Shown: positions 31,372 through 41,798 of the stretch, in pieces
How positions within the stretch are numbered: the first letter of the stretch is position 1
How the letters are laid out: each line of letters begins with the position of its first letter
Origin: Rhodeus uyekii
Taxonomy: Eukaryota; Chordata; Actinopteri; Cypriniformes; Acheilognathidae
Assembly (NCBI GenBank): GCA_037043235.1
Contig: JAWRVZ010000103.1
Location: 1,589,001-1,653,000, forward strand
DNA: 64,000 bases
Direction: 5' to 3'
The notes under the pieces: model-generated
The model's database searches: none
Told to the model about the DNA's origin: nothing
What the model saw: only the letters and a program-made list of their open reading frames with translations
Position numbers and translations under genes: made by a program

Positions 31372-31952
31372 GTTCGTTTTCAATGCTTTCTCCTGACTTC
31401 AGCTCTCCGCATGTGTGTAATCAGCTGAAGTTCAGGCTCATGTGTTTGGGGCCCCGGGGTGCAGGCTGTTCCTCTGGGCTGCCCTGACATCGCGTCCCGG
31501 TTCGTCCTCACCTGTCGTCCCGCTAGCGACGGGTATGAGCAGGGGAGAAATCACGCTTTTATTCCGCTGGATGTTTATCAGAAAGTTAGTTCCGTATCGT
31601 ATGGTTTTGACTATAGATTAGTTGCACATGTAGTTTGCGGAAAACCCTTGCTATTTGTCGGTAAAGTGCACGGCGAATCCGCTAGTCGGAATGTGAAAAA
31701 TAGACATATTTTATGGCAATTTATAATAAAGACACAGATCTGGAATACAAAATCACTTGTTTTAGATTGAGTCTGATTTGTGAAAATTGCTCTGCCCCTT
31801 TTTGTTTGTGTGGGCTAACAATGTCTTATGGATATGTTGGAATGAATTTCAGGCCAAGCATTAGAATAAATAAGCATATGTGTTAAAAGAATGCCCATCT
31901 ACCCAATTCATATTAGTTTATTTTGAAATAAACTATTGCAAAATTTCTCACG

Positions 31953-32595
31953 GTGCACTTTGGGTCTGTTAACCCTTACCTGAGCGCTTAACCTCACTCT
32001 TCTGACCTGTGAAATCTTTCACCGTGCAGTTTGGGACATTTAACCCTTCCCTCAGTGCTTAACTTCACTCTTCTGATCTTTGAAGTCTTAAGGTGCACTT
32101 GTGGTCTGTTAACCCTTCTCTGAGTGCTTAACTTCACTCTTCTGATGTGTGGAATCTTTCACAGTGTAGTTTAGGACATTTAACCCTTACTTGAGTGCTT
32201 AACTTTACTCTTCGTATCTTTGAAGTCTTTTTTATGGTGCACTTTGGGTCTGTTAACCCTTCCCTGAGCGCTTAACTTCGCTCTTCGGTTGTGTGGAATC
32301 TTTCACAGTGTAGTTTGGGACATTTAACCCTTCCCTGAGTGCTTAACTTCACTCTTTTGACCTGTAGGCTATAATCTTTCTTAGTGCACTTTGGGTCTGT
32401 TAACCCTTCCCTGAGCACTTAATTTGGTCTTCTCATGTCTGGAATCTTTTACAGTGCAGTTTGGGACATTTAACAATTTCCTGATCGCTTAACTTCACTC
32501 TTCTGATGTGTGGAATCTTTCACAGTGTAATTTGGGACATTTAACCCTTCCCTGAGCGCTTAACTTCACTCTTCTGATGTGTGTTTATGACAGCA
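31953..32595. repeat. 71-bp satellite-like tandem repeat, 9 copies in dimeric order
   Basis: Copies start at about 31953, 32024, 32093, 32164, 32237, 32308, 32384, 32454 and 32525, so the period is 69-76 bp. Two monomer types alternate: A with TGGGTCTGTTAACCC and B with TTGGGACATTTAACCC. The order is A B A B A B A B B, giving a dimer of about 142 bp. It lies in intron 1 of the SLC22 gene. Confidence 0.92.
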
Positions 32596-32854
32596 CACTC
32601 CAGGTGTAGAGCCACACAGAATGTGAATGTCAAAGTGCAAACTCTGTTTACTGCAGCATTTTACCTGTACTGATTGGAAAAGGATGCCTTTATTTGAAAT
32701 AAGAAACATATTCCACGCCATGTATTTAAAGTCTGCTATAATAGGATAACAGGATTTAATGGCTTTACAAACAATAAGATAAATATGAAATCAAAACAAT
32801 TAATAAAATAGCACCAAAAATGTATTAAGGAAAAAAAAAATCAAACAAATATTC

Positions 32855-34200
32855 AGTGCTCCGAGCTCCGCGACCGAGTCAGCGCTCCCGAGTCAGCGCT
32901 CCCGAGTCAGCGCTCCCGAGCCAGCACTCCCGAGCCAGCGCATGTCACACCAGCCATGACCAAGAGGGTAGTGGATTCTTTTTTGTTTTGGCAGCCCTCT
33001 ATGCCTGGAGGACCCACAAGGCTGCCGCCCCAGAGCCTGTGACAACCCGCCAGTCAGCGCCAGAGCCCACGATGATCCGACCCGACCACGATGACCGAGT
33101 GAGGTACCGCTTCCCACCCTGCCCCACCCTCAATCATCAACTTCTTTTTTATTCTTGTCTGTAGACCTCCCTGATACCGTCAATCCCTTCACTGTAGAAG
33201 CTATTGTACCATCACTGACCTCACCCTCCACGCCATCATCCCCATGCTCTGCCAGTCCTCCTGCCCTGCCTCCGCTGGATGTCGTCAGTCCTGCGCCATC
33301 ACTGCAAGCACCCTGCTGGGAAGTGCAGTCGAACGTTCAGTCGCCTCCAGCCTTGTCGGTATTTGGGGATCCCTTGGTTCCACCCCTGGCCTTGGATCCA
33401 TTCACTCAACCTCGGCCCATCGACCTGTCAGCTCCGTCATGGCTCCTCCCACCATCGGCTCCACCCACTACCCTCGACCTGGTGGCTCCACAGGGTTCCC
33501 TCGTCCCAACGGCTCCTCCTCGGTCAGTCATCGCTCCACCTTCACCACGGACTTATGGCACTTCCGCTACGCTCCGTCCCTCCACCCCTTCGGCTGCAGT
33601 GGGCTCCTCCATGCCTGCATCATCACCTCCGTCCTCTCTCACACCGGCTCCGCCCCAGTCCCCGGGCACACTGGTTCCACCTCGGGAGGTCGTCGCCACG
33701 TCTACGCCTCGGTCTCCTGAGCCAGCGGGGTCAATCGGGTCCATCGACTCTTCGGCTACGTCCTAGGACCTCCCAGACCCACCAGACCCTCCAGTCCCAT
33801 TGGTGGGGTGGGGGGGAGGCGCTCCTCTGGCCATCGGAGGGAGCTAGTGCCTGAATACACACATATATATATACACACACACTACATTTACCACAAGCCT
33901 GTACCATGGACTGATTTCCGCTCCAGCTGACACCCATCACCCGGACTAGGACTCCATCTTGCACCCTCTCATTGTGAAGTCTTGCTTTGCTGTTGCTAAC
34001 ATCTCTGGGCGTTTATACCTATGTTTGATTCCCCGTTACCGATCCTGTTATTTCCCCTTGCCGATCCTGTCTGCCTGCCCTGATCTTTGCCTGGTATTTC
34101 GCTCGTGAATGTTCTCTGCCTGTCCTGACTTCCCCGCATGAACGACTACTCCTCTTAAAAAACACGCAATTGGATCCCAGTCTGAGTGTCCATTCGTTAC
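32855..34200 (+). mobile_element. 5'-truncated non-autonomous LTR element (Pro-rich ORF family)
   Basis: The interior encodes, in plus frames, words shared with the element at 7584-10816: FFVLAALYAWRTHKAAAPE, TTRQSAPEP, PIDLSAPSWLLPPSAPP, SVIAPPSPRTYGT and TSTPRSPEPAGSIGS. From about 33850 an LTR-like region follows, with CCGATCCTGTCTGCCTGCCC and a GGATCCCAGTCTGAGTGTCC to TTCGTTACA end at about 34200, resembling the end of the 7584 family LTR. The 5' LTR and gag-like start are missing. The frame is broken in several places. It lies in SLC22 intron 1. Confidence 0.75.
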
Positions 34201-34469
34201 AATCAGTAGCTTGGTTTTTGAGTTAAACTGCGGGTCTCACAGAACATTTATGAAAATCCATAAAGTTACTGTTATAGCCCCTGTTACAACTTCTCTCCAT
34301 TTTTCCTGTATAAGAAATAAAAGTGTCCAAATAATGTAAATCACTCCATTCAAGTGGCTTTCATGAGTCAGACCATAATGTAACCTTTAACAACTTTGAT
34401 AATTTTTTTATTTTCCTTCTACAAATGGATATAATTACTTAAAAACCTGCATTGTTTGTTCAACGGCAG
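34201..34469. other. SLC22 intron 1, 3' part
   Basis: No feature beyond the acceptor (GTTCAACGGCAG) at its end. Confidence 0.4.
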
Positions 34470-34573
34470 TGGGATTTGGTGTGTTCAGACGACTGGAGAG
34501 TTCCATTAACCACCTCGCTCTTCTTCACTGGTGTTTTGACTGGTTCAGTGATCTCTGGACAGATTTCTGACAG
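34470..34573 (+). CDS. slc22a5: slc22a5-like exon 2
   Basis: 104 bp, the family's usual size. Encodes WDLVCSDDWRVPLTTSLFF and TGVLTGSVISGQISDR, the start of the MFS signature. Donor CAG|GTTAGA. Phase matches exons 1 and 3. Confidence 0.93.
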
Positions 34574-34854
34574 GTTAGAAAGCATCAAACCTTTTTTCCA
34601 CTCAAGTCACATATGAATATTTTAATTATTTAATGACAAGCACAAAGATCCCATTCGGGAAAGAATTAGACCATTGGTCCTCCTGATTGATTGTAATTTC
34701 ATGCTTTCAGTATGAATGTGTGTGAAATCTTGTGAAGTTGTTTATTAAACTACTGTATCTAAGCAAGTCATTAGTGTTTCAATAACAAAACTGGTGAAAA
34801 CTGGAAATTTGTGTTTTAGAAATAAACTTTCTTTTTTTCCCCCTTGGATTTCAG

Positions 34855-35009
34855 GTTTGGCAGGAAAATAGTGCTGTTTGTTACCATGGGGATTCAGACG
34901 GTATTCACCTTCATTCAAGTCTTCTCCCCATCTTGGTTGATTTTTTGTTTGTAATTTTTCATTGCTGGAATGGGCCAGATTTCAAACTATTTGACAGCAT
35001 TTACTTTAG
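34855..35009 (+). CDS. slc22a5: slc22a5-like exon 3, with in-frame stop
   Basis: 155 bp, the usual size. Acceptor CCTTGGATTTCAG, donor TAG|GTAAAA. Encodes FGRKIVLFVTMGIQTVFTFI, then SWLIFCL, TAA (34952-34954), then FFIAGMGQISNYLTAFTLG. Family members have a hydrophobic residue at the stop position inside a membrane helix, so a single-base change accounts for the stop. Confidence 0.93.
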
Positions 35010-35295
35010 GTAAAAGGCTTTTGATGTTCTGTGATTTTTGTGTGTGTACGCTTTAAATTAGCATTGAATAATCTGTAAATTTCTGTACTGTTTCCAGTCT
35101 TATAATAACTTATTGAAAATAATGACTGGCAGCACATTTGTTCCACTGGTACATTTATAGGATGTTTAAAAACTGCTAAACATATCTCAATTCTTTTATC
35201 TCAAATTTTACTTTGAAAATATTCTCAATAAATAAGACTGTAGACCCTGGATTAAACAAAAACATTTTTTTTTTCATGAAATGTCCTCCCCCTAG

Positions 35296-35467
35296 GAATG
35301 GAAATATTGAGCCCATCCATTCGTGACATCTACTCCACTCTGGGTGTGTGTCTTTTCTTTTCAATCGGGTATATGATGCTTCCGCTGGCTGCGTACTTCC
35401 TGCGAGACTGGAGAATGCTGCTGCTGGCCCTCACTTTCCCTGGATTCTTCTGCATGCCCCTTTGGTG
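35296..35467 (+). CDS. slc22a5: slc22a5-like exon 4
   Basis: 172 bp, the usual size. Encodes GMEILSPSIRDIYSTLGVC, FFSIGYMMLPLAAYFLRDWR and MLLLALTFPGFFCMPLWW. The GTEILGKS motif of human OCTN proteins is not kept. Donor GTG|GTAGGT. Confidence 0.93.
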
Positions 35468-35884
35468 GTAGGTGTTTGCTATGGGACAGATGCTAATTAA
35501 TAATGCAGTTATGAGAAGAACAGATATGTATAAATAACATTTGCTTTGCAAAGAGGCAGGACAAAAGTAATTTGAATAATAAGGTTTATAAAAAAACAAA
35601 AACAGATAATAAAACATTTTGTTAATATTTTGCTATAGCTATAGTACGCAGTTAGAGTTTGTATAATTTGCCGTGAGTGCACCCCTCCTTGGTGGTTGAT
35701 GTACACAACAGTTGCAGTGTTGTCCATGCAAACCAATATGCAACAGTTGAAACCATTGCAGGGCGAACATCACTTCCAGCAATCCCAGGCAATTGGTATG
35801 CCACTACAGCTGAGGTTACATCCAGTCTGAAGCTGGACGCCCATTGCAATGTGATGCCATGCCCATCTCGGGACTCGGCCATGT

Positions 35885-35970
35885 AGCCAGTCAAGTCAAG
35901 ACACCTTTATTTATATAGTTCTTCTTACAATACAGATTGTTTCAAAGCAGCTTTACAGTGGTCACTTATC
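35885..35970 (-). mobile_element. L2 LINE 3' tail
   Basis: AGTCAAGTCAAGACACCTTT, then TTGTTTCAAAGCAGCTTTAC is the reverse complement of the LINE 3' end seen at 5900-5985. Strongly 5'-truncated. Confidence 0.85.
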
Positions 35971-36017
35971 GGTCCACTATCACTCCGCCCACGGATGAAA
36001 GGAGTATCGCACCGCAT

Positions 36018-36960
36018 GCGTGGTCGCTCCGCACCCCTCCCGTCAACGGAATGATTGCTCTGATGGTCTTCCGGTAGATGTGGTCTCCGATAGGGGGCTA
36101 CAGTTTGTCTCCCGGTTCTGGAAAGAGTTCTGTCGGCAGATCGGGGCCTCTACGAGTCTGTCGTCAGGTTTTCATCCTCAGTCCAACGGGCAGGCCGAGC
36201 GGGCAAACCAGGATCTGGAACAAGCTCTCCGCTGCCTGGTATCCCAGAATCCGAGCTCTTGGAGTCAACAGTTATCCTGGATCGAGTACACCCTCAACTC
36301 CTTACCGGTGGCTGCCACAGGTATGAAACCCTTCCAATGTTCTATTGGCTTTCAACCCAATTTGTTCCCCACACAGGAGCCCGATGTCACAGTTCCGTCT
36401 GCCTCAGCCTTTGTCCGCCGGTGTCGTCACACCTGGAGGAGGGCTAAGGAGGCCTTGGGCCAGGCTTCCAGACTAACTAAGTTGGCAGCCGACCGTCACC
36501 ACACTCCTGCTCCCCACTACAGGTGTGGTCCGAAGGTATGGCTGTTTACCAAGGACCTACCTCTCCAGGTGGCCTCTCGCAAGTTAGCCCCCAAGGTTCA
36601 TTGCGCCATATCAGATCACGAAAGTGTTGAGTCCGGTTAGCTGTAAGGCTCAAGTTACCTCCCACACTTGGTCGGGTACACCCAGTCTTTCATGTTTCTT
36701 GGGTTAAGCCTGTTTTTCGGTCTCGTCTTAATCCACCTAATTTAACCCCTCTCCCTCCCCCCCCCCACGTCTAGTGGATGGTTCCCCGGTCTTCACGGTC
36801 AGAAGGCTGCTGAATGTCAGACGTCGAGGTCGGGGCTTTCAGTATCTTGTGGACTGGGAGGGATACGGCCCTGAGGAGAGGAGTTGGATTCCGGCTCGGG
36901 ACATTCAGGACTTCTACCGGAAGCAGAAGCGCTCCTGGGGGGGGGGGGGGGGGGCTTACT
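36018..36960 (+). pseudogene. Ty3/gypsy pol fragment: integrase core to chromodomain
   Basis: Begins within the integrase core (PVDVVSDRGLQFVSRFWKE) and passes FHPQSNGQAERANQDLE, which holds the catalytic Glu. It then breaks frame after ASRKLAPK near 36595, and resumes as a chromodomain (RGRGFQYLVDWEGYGPEER) from about 36774. It ends at a G-run (about 36937-36953). The family is close to the intact element at 13325 but clearly diverged. Truncated at both ends and without LTRs, it lies in SLC22 intron 4. Confidence 0.85.
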
Positions 36961-37561
36961 GTCATGTCCTCAGGCTGACAGTTTGTCTGCTTCCTGACCT
37001 GGGCCCCAGTTAGTCAAGGTTCAACTCTAAGACTATGTTCCAAATTACTAGAGAGATGAGTGGCACCATCCTAGGTGGGATGAATACCATCTCTTTTCAA
37101 CAGGTCAGGTCTGCCCCACTGATTGGGTTGGTGGCACCACACACGTTTTCAGAACGTTTTCTGCCCCACTGACTGTTTGATGTTCTGATCGGAACGGAAC
37201 AGTGTTTTTTTGACCCGCGATTATGCCATCTCACAGTCACCCAGTTGAAATCTTCTCTGTTAGCCTGACTATGTCCCTACATTTATCACATGTGAAGACC
37301 TCACTGCTGACAAAGTATGCTGACAAATAATCACAGGAGAAGATTACATGACTCACCACGTGTGTTGGTCCAACTCACCAGTTGTTTGATTGAATCGGAA
37401 AAAAGGCACGAGCGAGCAAGCGAGAGAGAGAAAGGGCGAGCGAGAGAGAAAACGCTGTACACACTGAATTTTTTCTTTTAAATATGAGGAAAACCATTCC
37501 AGGGCTAAACCCTCAATGCCATCCACATCTCGAAGACAGTCAATGAGGAAAATCTTATGGT
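36961..37561. other. SLC22 intron 4 sequence, possible retroelement flank
   Basis: Starts with TTACTGTCATGTCCTCAGGC, which could be the beginning of a 3' LTR for the gypsy fragment, but no end or polyadenylation block is evident. The remainder, including a (GA)-rich stretch near 37406-37450, is unassigned. Confidence 0.3.
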
Positions 37562-37783
37562 CTAATTGACAATCTTATCAATTGGAATGGTATCAAATGC
37601 CGCAGTAAGATCTAACAGTAATAAAACAACACAATTTCCAGAATCAACACTACATAGAATATAATATATAACTTTCAAAAAAGCTGACTCTGTACTGTGA
37701 CCAGCTCTAAACCCTGACTGAAATCTATCTGAAATGTTGTTCTTCACCAGAAAATCATTAAGCTGTACATACACAAGATACAT
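37562..37783 (-). pseudogene. LINE reverse transcriptase fragment
   Basis: Minus-strand peptide FQSGFRAGHSTESAFLKV then VVLLLLDLTAAFDTI matches the FQSGFRxxHSTETAL...LDLSAAFDT block of the L2-type RT at 2192-5311. Only about 70 residues remain. Confidence 0.8.
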
Positions 37784-38127
37784 GTGTCATTGGCCTGAAA
37801 AACTTTCCTGCAGTTTTGCAGCTTACAATGATCTGATCTGATTATATAAATTCTTTGTAGAAGAAAACGTCTCCGATTACTATCGTAACCTCCGTTCCCT
37901 GAGCGACGGGAACGAGACGGTGCAGAAAATGTGCATTTGGGAACTCCTCCCCTTCACATAATTTCTGAAACCTTATAGGATAACGCCAGTTGACTACTGG
38001 CCAATTGTCGTGCAATGCGCTCTGGCTGTCAGACAGTATAAATAGCATAAGCGCGGCAATTGCGTCAGAATCATGACTGAACACGGCACAACTGGTCAAG
38101 CGGCGAACACGGTGGACATTGCACCGT

Positions 38128-38230
38128 TTCGTTCCCATCTCTCAGGGAACGGAGGTTACGATAGTAGCCGGCGATGTTCCCTTTCGAGAGTGGGAATGAG
38201 ACGGTGCAGAAAATGTGCATTTGGGAACAG
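38128..38230 (-). repeat. DIRS internal complementary region
   Basis: CTCTCAGGGAACGGAGGTTA (about 38140) is the inverse of the element's left tip, and GTTCCCTTTCGAGAGTGGGA (about 38177) the inverse of its right tip. They lie side by side just beyond the recombinase end. Confidence 0.75.
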
Positions 38231-38659
38231 TGTTTAATCCCGCCGTGATTGAGACGTAGACCAGTCTGAGACAGGGAAACATACACCAATCACAGCGAAG
38301 AAGCACACAGCTCAACCAATGGCAACGCTGCCAGTTGTGCTTACTACTGATAGGTGCAACTAAACCAATGAAATCAGTAGCTGAAACCTACCAAAATTTG
38401 CATATCAGAAGCATGAAAGATAGCGGTAGCTGCACTATCACAGGGCAGACACGACTATTCAGAAAGCATTTAAGCACAAATAATGTGAGGGCATAGCGTA
38501 AATGGCAAAGCAGTGACATTGAGCACATAAGCACAAACTACTGTACAGAAAACCCCAGCGTCAACAGCAAAAGCGGTAACAAATGTATTTTGATAAAAGT
38601 AGCAATATCCCAGGAATAATTGATTCAATTACTCACCGAAAGCACTTGAGAAGCCAAAG

Positions 38660-39450
38660 ATGGAACATCCAGTTTATAAAACCTGGCGAAGGTGTTCTGA
38701 GAAGACCAGCCAGCAGCAAAACAGATATCCTGTATTGACATACCTCTAGACCAGGCTCACGATGAAGCAATAGCTCTCGTTGAGAGAGCTCTGATGTTGA
38801 GAGGGCATTCCTGTCCCTGATTCGCATAAGCCAAAGCAATAGCGTCCACTATCCAGTGAGAAAGTCTCTGTTTTGAGACAGCATTTCCTCTAGTACTGCC
38901 ACCATAGCACACAAAGAGCTGGTCCGACTGTCGGAATGTGGCGGATCGATCCAAGTAAATCTGCAAAGCCCTGACAGGGCAGATAGCCCTCTGAGCCTCA
39001 GCATCCTGTGAGGTTGACGGCTCTGAAGACAAGGCTAGCAGAGAAACTACTTGCGCTTTAAATAGAGTAGAGAGCGATTTTGGCACGAAGCCAGGTCTCA
39101 GCCGGAGAGTAACACTGCAGTCTCCGGGCCCGAAACGAATACAATCGTCACTCACTGAGAACGCATGCAAGTCCCCAATGCGCTTAGTGCGAGAAGCAGC
39201 ACTGTTTTCTGCGAAAGTTCCTTAATCGCGACTGATTCCAAGGGCTCGAACGGTGGCAGAGAGAGATCTCTCAGAACCAGCGGCAAATCCCACGGCGGAA
39301 CCGATGGGGCGCGTGGGGGGTGTAACCTCCTCGCACCTCTGAGAAATCTGACCATCAGTGGATGCCTCCCGATCGATTGCCCATCGTCCGGCGAACGAAA
39401 CGAGGCGACAATGGCCACATAGACCTTTAGAGTAGACGGGAGACTCCCCT
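38660..39450 (-). pseudogene. DIRS tyrosine recombinase, frameshifted
   Basis: Minus-strand peptide from two frames runs VYVAIVASFRSPDD, PLVLRDLSLPPFEP, VALLALS-like helix, CPVRALQIYLDRSATFRQS and ALSTRAIASS (the HxxR box reads LSTR). It is followed by SQNTFARFYKLDVPSLASQV, the final Tyr region. Frames change near 39170 and 38760. DIRS elements integrate with this enzyme instead of a DDE integrase. Confidence 0.75.
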
Positions 39451-39897
39451 CATCCAACCGGAGCTGTAAAAACCGTAACACATCTGACACGGGACAGCTC
39501 ACCGGGTCGATATTGTGCTCGTTGCACCATTTCACAAACACTCCCCATTTCAGAGAATAAAGGTGTCTCGTGGAGGGTGCGCGAGACTCCACGAGAGTCG
39601 CCAGCACACAAAAAGGTAGTGCGAGCTCTTCTAAGGCCCCTGAAGTGGCCACGCTGGGATGCCATATCTCGACGCTTGCTTGAGACAGTAGATTCTTGGT
39701 GATGGGAATTTTCCACAGGGGGGCTGCCAGCAACTCTCTTAGGTCCGGGAACCAAGGCTGATTCGGCCAGTTCGGGGCAACGAGGATCACCGACGCTCTT
39801 TCCTCCCTTATTTTGCATAGGACTAAAAGCAGAATTTTTACCGGAGGAAGAGGAGGATCGTAGCCAGCTCGAACAGGGCTCTGGATCACACGCCGCC

Positions 39898-41267
39898 TTA
39901 GCGATTTATGTATGAAACCATGGACATGTTGTCGGTGCGAATCAACACATGCTGCTGTTCTACTTGCGGCAGGAAAGCACTTAGGGCTAAACATACCGCT
40001 TTCAGCTCCAGGCGGTTGATATGCCACTCGCTCTGTGACTCCGACCATAGCCTGGAAGTCGGAACGCCCTCGCATGTTGCACCCCAACCTGAGCTCGACG
40101 CGTCTGTTGTCACTACGGTGCGTGTCGTCACCAGCCCAAGGGGAACCCCCTGGCTGAACATCTCCTGATTGGACCATGGTTCCAGAGCACTGACGCAGCT
40201 GCGGGAGACCATGATGCGCATACGCCCCGATATCCACAACTGCAGCAGACGCATTCACAGCAGACCCAGGTGGCACACTGAAGATGTTGACGCCATAAGA
40301 CCGAGAAGCCTCTGGAAATCCCTCAGGGGAACAGACCGGCCCTGTCTGAAGCCACGCAGAGCCGAAGAGATGGTCTCTATGCGTTCCGGGGCGAGACGGG
40401 CTCGCATCGCCACTGAGTCGAAGCACACACCTAGATATGTTATATACTGACTCGGAGTGAGCATGCTCTTCTGCATGTTCACTCGCAGGCCCAGTGTCTC
40501 CAGATGGTGAAGCAGCATGTCTGCATGTCTGATTAGCACCTCCCTTGTATGAGCTAGAATCAGCCAATCGTCCAGATAGTTTAGAATGCGCACTCCGCTC
40601 GCTCTGAGGGGGGAAAGTGCTGCATCCACACATTCTGAAAACGTGTGTGGTGCCAATGCCAGCCCGAACGGGAGCACTGCATACTGGTATGCTGAGCCCT
40701 CAAACACAAATCTCAGGATACGCCTGTGGCGTGGCGCAATCTGAATATGAAAATACGCATCTTTCATCTATGGACGCTAACCAGTCCCCGGAATGTACCT
40801 GTGCTAGTATCTGTTCCAGCGTTGTCAATTTGGATGCACGTTTGTGGAGCGCGCGGTTGATGGGTCTCAGATCCAGAATCGGACGGAGCCCTCCATCTCT
40901 CTTGGGCACCACGAAATAGCGGCTGTCGAATCCACTCTCTCGCTCGCTCGGAGGGATGCGCTCTATCGCTCCTTTCGCGAGCAGACTTTGAACCTCCTGT
41001 CTCAGAACAGGTGCGCTCTGAGGGAGCGCCAGAGACGGGACCACACCATTGAAATGGGGTGGTCTGCGTCTGAACTGAAGAGTATAACCCTGCTGAATTA
41101 TTCCCAACAACCAACCTGAGATGCCTGGAATGGCCCTCCAAGCTTCCAGGAAATGATGAAGCGGAGGGTAGGCTGCACGCTGCTCGACGAGCATCGAGAG
41201 CGGCGGGGGAATGTCGGCTACTACTGAGGGAGCAAGTGCATACTGCGGCTCGACATGGGCCAGGCAA
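39898..41267 (-). pseudogene. DIRS reverse transcriptase/RNase H, frameshifted
   Basis: Motifs in order on the minus strand: FVVPKRDGGLRPILDLRPIN, DAYFHIQIAPRHRRILRFVF, YQYAVLPFGLALAPHTF, ILNYLDDWLI (catalytic YLDD) and TYLGVCFDSVAMRARL. The RNase H-like VVTTDASSSGWGATCEGV is next, then QQHVLIRTDNMSMVSYINR. At least two frame changes separate these blocks, so the copy is dead. Confidence 0.85.
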
Positions 41268-41671
41268 AGACAGGCGATGTAGTACGCATGGTTGTCCAGC
41301 TTGTCAATGGGACCCGCGCAAATCCTGCAAGTTCCAGATGTTTACATATTTATGTTCATATGTCCGTGTGAAGGACATATTCTGACGCAATTGCAGTGCT
41401 TATGCCATTTATACTGTCTAGCAGCCAGAGCGCATCGCACGACAATTGGCCAGTTGTCAACTGGCGTTATCCTATAAGGTTTCAGAAATTACGTGAAGGG
41501 GAAGAGTTCCCAAATGCACATTTTCTGCACCGTCTTGTTCCCGCTCTCGAAAGGGAAGTCAAGATTACACACACTAAAGAACAATGAACATGGAAAAAAT
41601 CATTATAGGACCTAATTGAATTTTAATTAAATTTTTCTGCACAAGTGTGAAGTATCTGTTTTTGTTTGCAG

Positions 41672-41798
41672 GTTTATTCCAGAGTCTCCGCGATGGCTAC
41701 TGTCTCAGGGGAGGGTTGACGAGGCCGAGGCCATTCTGAGAAAGGCTGCCAAGATGAACAGGGTTAAGGCCCCTGATGTCATTTTCCACCAGAATCAG
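41672..41798 (+). CDS. slc22a5: slc22a5-like exon 5
   Basis: 127 bp, the usual size. Acceptor TTTTTGTTTGCAG, donor CAG|GTGAAA. Encodes FIPESPRWLLSQGRVDEAEA and ILRKAAKMNRVKAPDVIFHQ, with the SLC22 signature PESPRWL. Confidence 0.93.

Larger units (their letters stand above)
37866..41558 (-). mobile_element. DIRS-type retrotransposon with inverted termini and internal complementary region
   Basis: The left end (from AACGTCTCCGATTACTATCG) and right end (to TCGAAAGGGAA) are inverted repeats over about 200 bp, sharing GTGCATTTGGGAACTCCTCC and CTATAAATAGCATAAG-type words. An internal region at about 38128-38230 holds the complement of the left tip followed by the complement of the right tip, the junction DIRS elements are thought to use to rejoin a circle. 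On the minus strand lie a gag-like start, RT/RNase H (about 41267-39900) and a tyrosine recombinase (about 39450-38660). Several frameshifts and stops are present. It sits in SLC22 intron 4. Confidence 0.85.

Noticed and set aside
34470..34573. Idea that exons 2-4 belong to a processed SLC22 pseudogene
   Set aside because: Introns are present with proper splice sites and phases, so this is a genomic gene copy, not a retrocopy.
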